Below are positions 14,276 through 16,770 of a stretch of 16,770 nucleotides of DNA, piece by piece (within the stretch, counting starts at the first letter, position 1; each line of letters opens with the position of its first letter). This DNA is from SM23-78 sp041479965 (lineage in GTDB: Archaea > Nanobdellota > Nanobdellia > Woesearchaeales > SM23-78). Location of the stretch: contig JBGOZE010000023.1 of NCBI GenBank assembly GCA_041479965.1, forward strand, positions 1-16,770, given 5' to 3'. Under the pieces are notes generated by a model, which was given only the letters and a program-made list of their open reading frames with translations, did no database searches and was not told the DNA's origin. Position numbers and translations under genes: made by a program.

Positions 14276-16051
14276 CTATTTTTCCAGCGCCCTGTTGTGG
14301 GCGACTATGTAGAACTTGACAAAGTGCTTCCAGTCTGCAAGATTAGAAAGGTATTTGGCATTTATCTTGTTCTGCACCCTTTCTGCATGGTCCATGCCTG
14401 CGTATTTGTACATTGTATCAGCCAGGTCCTGTATCTCCTGCTCCTTGGTCCTTCCTAGCCTCTTGAGGATGAATATGCCTGAGTTCTCCTTGAGCAGCTT
14501 GTTCTCTATGAACATCCCGAAGCCTGATAGGTCGCTTGTCAATGAAGCTATTCCCATGGCTGCAGCCTCTAGTGGAGTATAGCCCCAGGGCTCATAGTAT
14601 GATGGGAACAAGCCCAGGTGGCAGCCTGCCATGGCGTCGTAATACGAAAGGTTTAGTATGCCGTCGTTGCCGTTCAGATATACCGGGTACACAATCACTT
14701 TTACTTTGTCATCTTCCTTGTTATCCAGTCCCTCTGCAAGCAATCCCCGCACCAACGGATCCTTGTCTTCGTTCTCAATATTATGTGTCAATATGGATGG
14801 GTTGCCGCATCTCTGGAAAGTGAGGATGTTGGCTTTCAATTCCCTCATGAAATCTTTTTCAAAGAAACTCTCCTCGACACTCAGCTTTCTCGAGATGAAA
14901 TCAGTGACTATCTGCTGGAGGATATGGCTGGCTTTCATGTCAACCAGGTTTCTGATGTGCCTGTAATAGTTCTTGTTCTCAAGAAGTTCGACCTTCACTC
15001 CATAGGTCTTCATGGGCACCCAGAAGAAGACACTCACAGTCCTGGGCGTATCCTCTTTCTTCAGCCTTTCATTCAATATTCCCAAGGCCTTTATCAGGAT
15101 GTCCATTCCTTTGTTGTGGAATTCATACCTGCTGGCGAAAAAGAACATGAGATTATGCTTCAAGTCAAATGTGTAGTAAGGGAAGAAGTGATAGGTCAGG
15201 AATTCCCTGAGGATGTTCTTGCAGGTCACATGCTTGATAGAGGTCTCCTCGATAGTCGGGAATTTCTCCACATCAATGCCGTTCAGGAGAAGCACGTCTG
15301 CTTTCCTGCCAAGCACCTTCTCTGCTTCAAGGCTTGTTATCTCGCTCACCGTGGTGAAGATGTCTGAATTCTGGGCGCAAGCCACTTCTGTTGTGTGCTT
15401 TGCCATTATGTTATAGTCCTTGGCTTTCTGCAGAGGATCAAATTTGCTGAGTTGGTTGTACAGGTCGACGCCAGAATCCGCAAGGGCTCTTCCCAGTATG
15501 GTGGCGTGAGTGGTGAAAAGTGTCTTGATAGGGGATTTCTGCATTTTCAGGTGAAGCAATCCGGCGCCGCTCAGCCATTCGTGGAATTGAGCGATAATTT
15601 TTTTATCATGCAGAACTTGCCCAATCCTGTTGAGCAGCAACCCTGTGCACCAAGCCCACACAGTAGGCTCATCAAAATCATAGGGCGAGCCCAAGGAATC
15701 AACCCTGAAAGCCTCCCAGAGCTTAGTCTTTATCTCGTCCTTATGGGCGAAGTAGCTCTTGAAATCCACGAGGATCACATAAGGCTCTCCGCTTATCTCC
15801 CATTTGCCAAAGTGGCATATAAGCCCTTGGCTTTTGAGCTCATCAAATATGCCTTTGAACAATATAGGTGGTTCTTCTTCAATAAGCTCTACATCAGCCT
15901 TGTCCTTGAAATAAGGCCCTATCAGAAAATATTCCTTGTAATATCCTCGCATATAAGGAGCCTTGGTCTTGAGCACGGTGTTTATTCCGCCGGCTTTGTT
16001 GCACACTTCCCAGGACACTTCAAAGACATAATCCGCATTCCCTCTTATCAT
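14276..16051 (-). CDS. Glycogen synthase, eukaryote-type GT3-like
   Basis: The 591-residue protein resembles the animal/fungal GT3 family rather than bacterial GlgA (GT5). The N-terminus reads FEVSWEVCNKAGGINTV (10-26), with the donor-loop KAGGINTV. The acceptor-side segment TTHATILGRALADSG (180-194) follows, and the retaining-GT EX7E motif is EPWGYTPLE (Glu487, Glu495), followed by a GT3-like SDLSGFG. It transfers glucose from an NDP-glucose, usually UDP-glucose in GT3, to growing alpha-1,4-glucan in the cytoplasm. The fungal and animal regulatory tails are absent, leaving a compact enzyme. The ATG at 16051 follows a GAGGTC-rich leader. It lies 58 bp after the partial membrane-tailed gene, so may be cotranscribed with it. 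The nucleotidylyltransferase and debranching enzyme elsewhere in the window fit the same pathway. Confidence 0.9.
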   Translation of the reverse strand: MIRGNADYVFEVSWEVCNKAGGINTVLKTKAPYMRGYYKEYFLIGPYFKDKADVELIEEEPPILFKGIFDELKSQGLICHFGKWEISGEPYVILVDFKSYFAHKDEIKTKLWEAFRVDSLGSPYDFDEPTVWAWCTGLLLNRIGQVLHDKKIIAQFHEWLSGAGLLHLKMQKSPIKTLFTTHATILGRALADSGVDLYNQLSKFDPLQKAKDYNIMAKHTTEVACAQNSDIFTTVSEITSLEAEKVLGRKADVLLLNGIDVEKFPTIEETSIKHVTCKNILREFLTYHFFPYYTFDLKHNLMFFFASRYEFHNKGMDILIKALGILNERLKKEDTPRTVSVFFWVPMKTYGVKVELLENKNYYRHIRNLVDMKASHILQQIVTDFISRKLSVEESFFEKDFMRELKANILTFQRCGNPSILTHNIENEDKDPLVRGLLAEGLDNKEDDKVKVIVYPVYLNGNDGILNLSYYDAMAGCHLGLFPSYYEPWGYTPLEAAAMGIASLTSDLSGFGMFIENKLLKENSGIFILKRLGRTKEQEIQDLADTMYKYAGMDHAERVQNKINAKYLSNLADWKHFVKFYIVAHNRALEK

Positions 16052-16082
16052 TTCCTTTTGACCTCGACCTCTTTTTTCTCGC

Positions 16083-16092
16083 TCAAAATAAA
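16083..16092 (-). promoter_or_regulatory. Possible TATA box for glycogen synthase
   Basis: Minus-strand CTTTATTTTG is centred about 26 bp before a potential start near 16062, leaving a short leader with GAGGTC repeats. The match to consensus is weak, and cotranscription from the upstream gene is the alternative. Confidence 0.3.
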
Positions 16093-16109
16093 GACTAATC
16101 TTGTTCTAT

Positions 16110-16770
16110 TCAATTAAGGTTCAGTATCACTCCCAGCATTATCAGGCCGAAGATGAGCCCGATAAGGAAACCATAGATGAATTCCTTGACCACAAACCTG
16201 TAATGCATATGCTCGGGCGCTCGCTCTGGCTCACGCTCATCCATTTCGAACCTTTCAAATCTCTCTGCATGATGAGGATGTTCTGATCTCGGCCTTGACT
16301 CATGCTCCCGTTCCCTCTCAAAAACTTCCTTTGCCTCTTCAACCAGTGCTTGTATATCTTGCTCTGACAGGGCTTTTTCTGGCGTAGGGACTTTGTCACG
16401 CGGCGGAGCAGAAGGAACATAGAACTGAGTTGGAGTTTGGGTTTCCTCTGATTCCATATCAAGATGCCTGTCCTCAGGTATTATCACTCTTTTGGATTCT
16501 CTTCTGTGCTCTGTCCTGTGCACTGCCTTGTGTTCAGTTGTATGCTCCGCCATAGGTTCAGACTGGATTTCAGGTTTGGTCTCTTCTTCTTGGAACTTTG
16601 GTTCATCGTGAGCATCTGCCGCAATTTCTTCTGCTTGCTTCTTCCTGTGCTTCTCATCCAAGAAATCATCCAGCAGGATGAGCAGGCCATCTTTTTCAGA
16701 GACCTCTCTCATGTCCTTGGCAAGCTTTGTCTCGCCAAAAACATGTTCTACCCAGTTGGCAAAATCATTC
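16110..16770 (-). CDS. Partial protein: DUF5752-like domain end, charged linker, C-terminal membrane anchor
   Basis: The frame is open to the right edge, so the gene begins outside the window; 219 residues are visible. The first ones, DFANWVEHVFGETKLAKDM, resemble the end of DUF5752-type domains (pattern DFxxW..vfGd..LA), a family of unknown function; this is recalled, not searched. An internal ATG at 16712 would cut through that segment, so it is not taken as the start. From about 40 to 185 the sequence is highly charged and low in complexity, rich in Glu, Arg and His (EHTTEHKAVHRTEHRRE, SEHPHHAERFERFEMDERE). One hydrophobic helix (about 197-216) ends the protein three residues before the stop, a tail-anchor layout with the bulk in the cytoplasm. 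Position directly before glycogen synthase suggests, without proof, a link to glycogen. Confidence 0.75.
   Translation of the reverse strand, partial: NDFANWVEHVFGETKLAKDMREVSEKDGLLILLDDFLDEKHRKKQAEEIAADAHDEPKFQEEETKPEIQSEPMAEHTTEHKAVHRTEHRRESKRVIIPEDRHLDMESEETQTPTQFYVPSAPPRDKVPTPEKALSEQDIQALVEEAKEVFEREREHESRPRSEHPHHAERFERFEMDEREPERAPEHMHYRFVVKEFIYGFLIGLIFGLIMLGVILNLN

Noticed and set aside
15395..16117. Long open frame on + (240 codons) opposite the glycogen synthase
   Set aside because: It is antisense to a gene with clear family motifs along its length, and its product shows no recognisable domain.

Overview
The window looks like a stretch of archaeal chromosome. This rests on: TATA-type promoters about 26 bp upstream of start codons, several of them apparently leaderless (102, 6713, 12662); the archaeal ribosome-binding motif GGTGA(T) with a constant short spacer (before 4043, 4642 and 9680); and archaeal gene families (COG1361 surface proteins, a Hef-like helicase N-terminus, a eukaryote-type glycogen synthase, a GH133 debranching enzyme). 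A DPANN/Woesearchaeota-like lineage is my best guess. It is an inference from gene content, not shown by any marker gene here.

Layout. Left block, + strand, 102-3983: a membrane-anchored COG1361-type exported protein followed by two FtsX/MacB-type ABC permeases. No ATP-binding subunit is present. The first gene is odd: its first ~35 codons are the start of a Hef-type helicase, including the Walker A motif, joined in frame to the signal peptide of the surface protein. Next on + come a rubrerythrin-like ferritin-fold protein (4043) and an AI-2E/UPF0118 transporter (4642), each with its own promoter and ribosome-binding site.

Middle and right, mostly - strand: a radical SAM protein (6713-5733), a glycogen debranching enzyme (8601-6757), a sugar-1-phosphate nucleotidylyltransferase (9680-8619), an MgtA-type P-type ATPase (12510-9940), a GT3 glycogen synthase (16051-14276), and a membrane-tailed protein that runs off the right edge. 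Divergent from the ATPase on + are a GalT-like HIT-superfamily protein (12662) and an isochorismatase-fold hydrolase (13740) spaced 4 nt behind it.

How the genes fit together: the nucleotidylyltransferase can make NDP-glucose, the synthase can polymerise it, the debranching enzyme can trim branches, and the GalT-like protein may interconvert nucleotide sugars and sugar phosphates. Together they look like a cytoplasmic glycogen cycle, with a possible membrane-tethered partner upstream of the synthase. Branching enzyme and phosphorylase are not in the window.

The two observations most worth checking are the helicase/surface-protein junction near 200-220 (real fusion or assembly chimera), and the 259-bp gap 9681-9939. 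That gap holds two long perfect inverted repeats interleaved in pseudoknot order plus internal hairpins, a candidate undescribed structured RNA or DNA element. No tRNA, rRNA, CRISPR array or transposase gene was seen.
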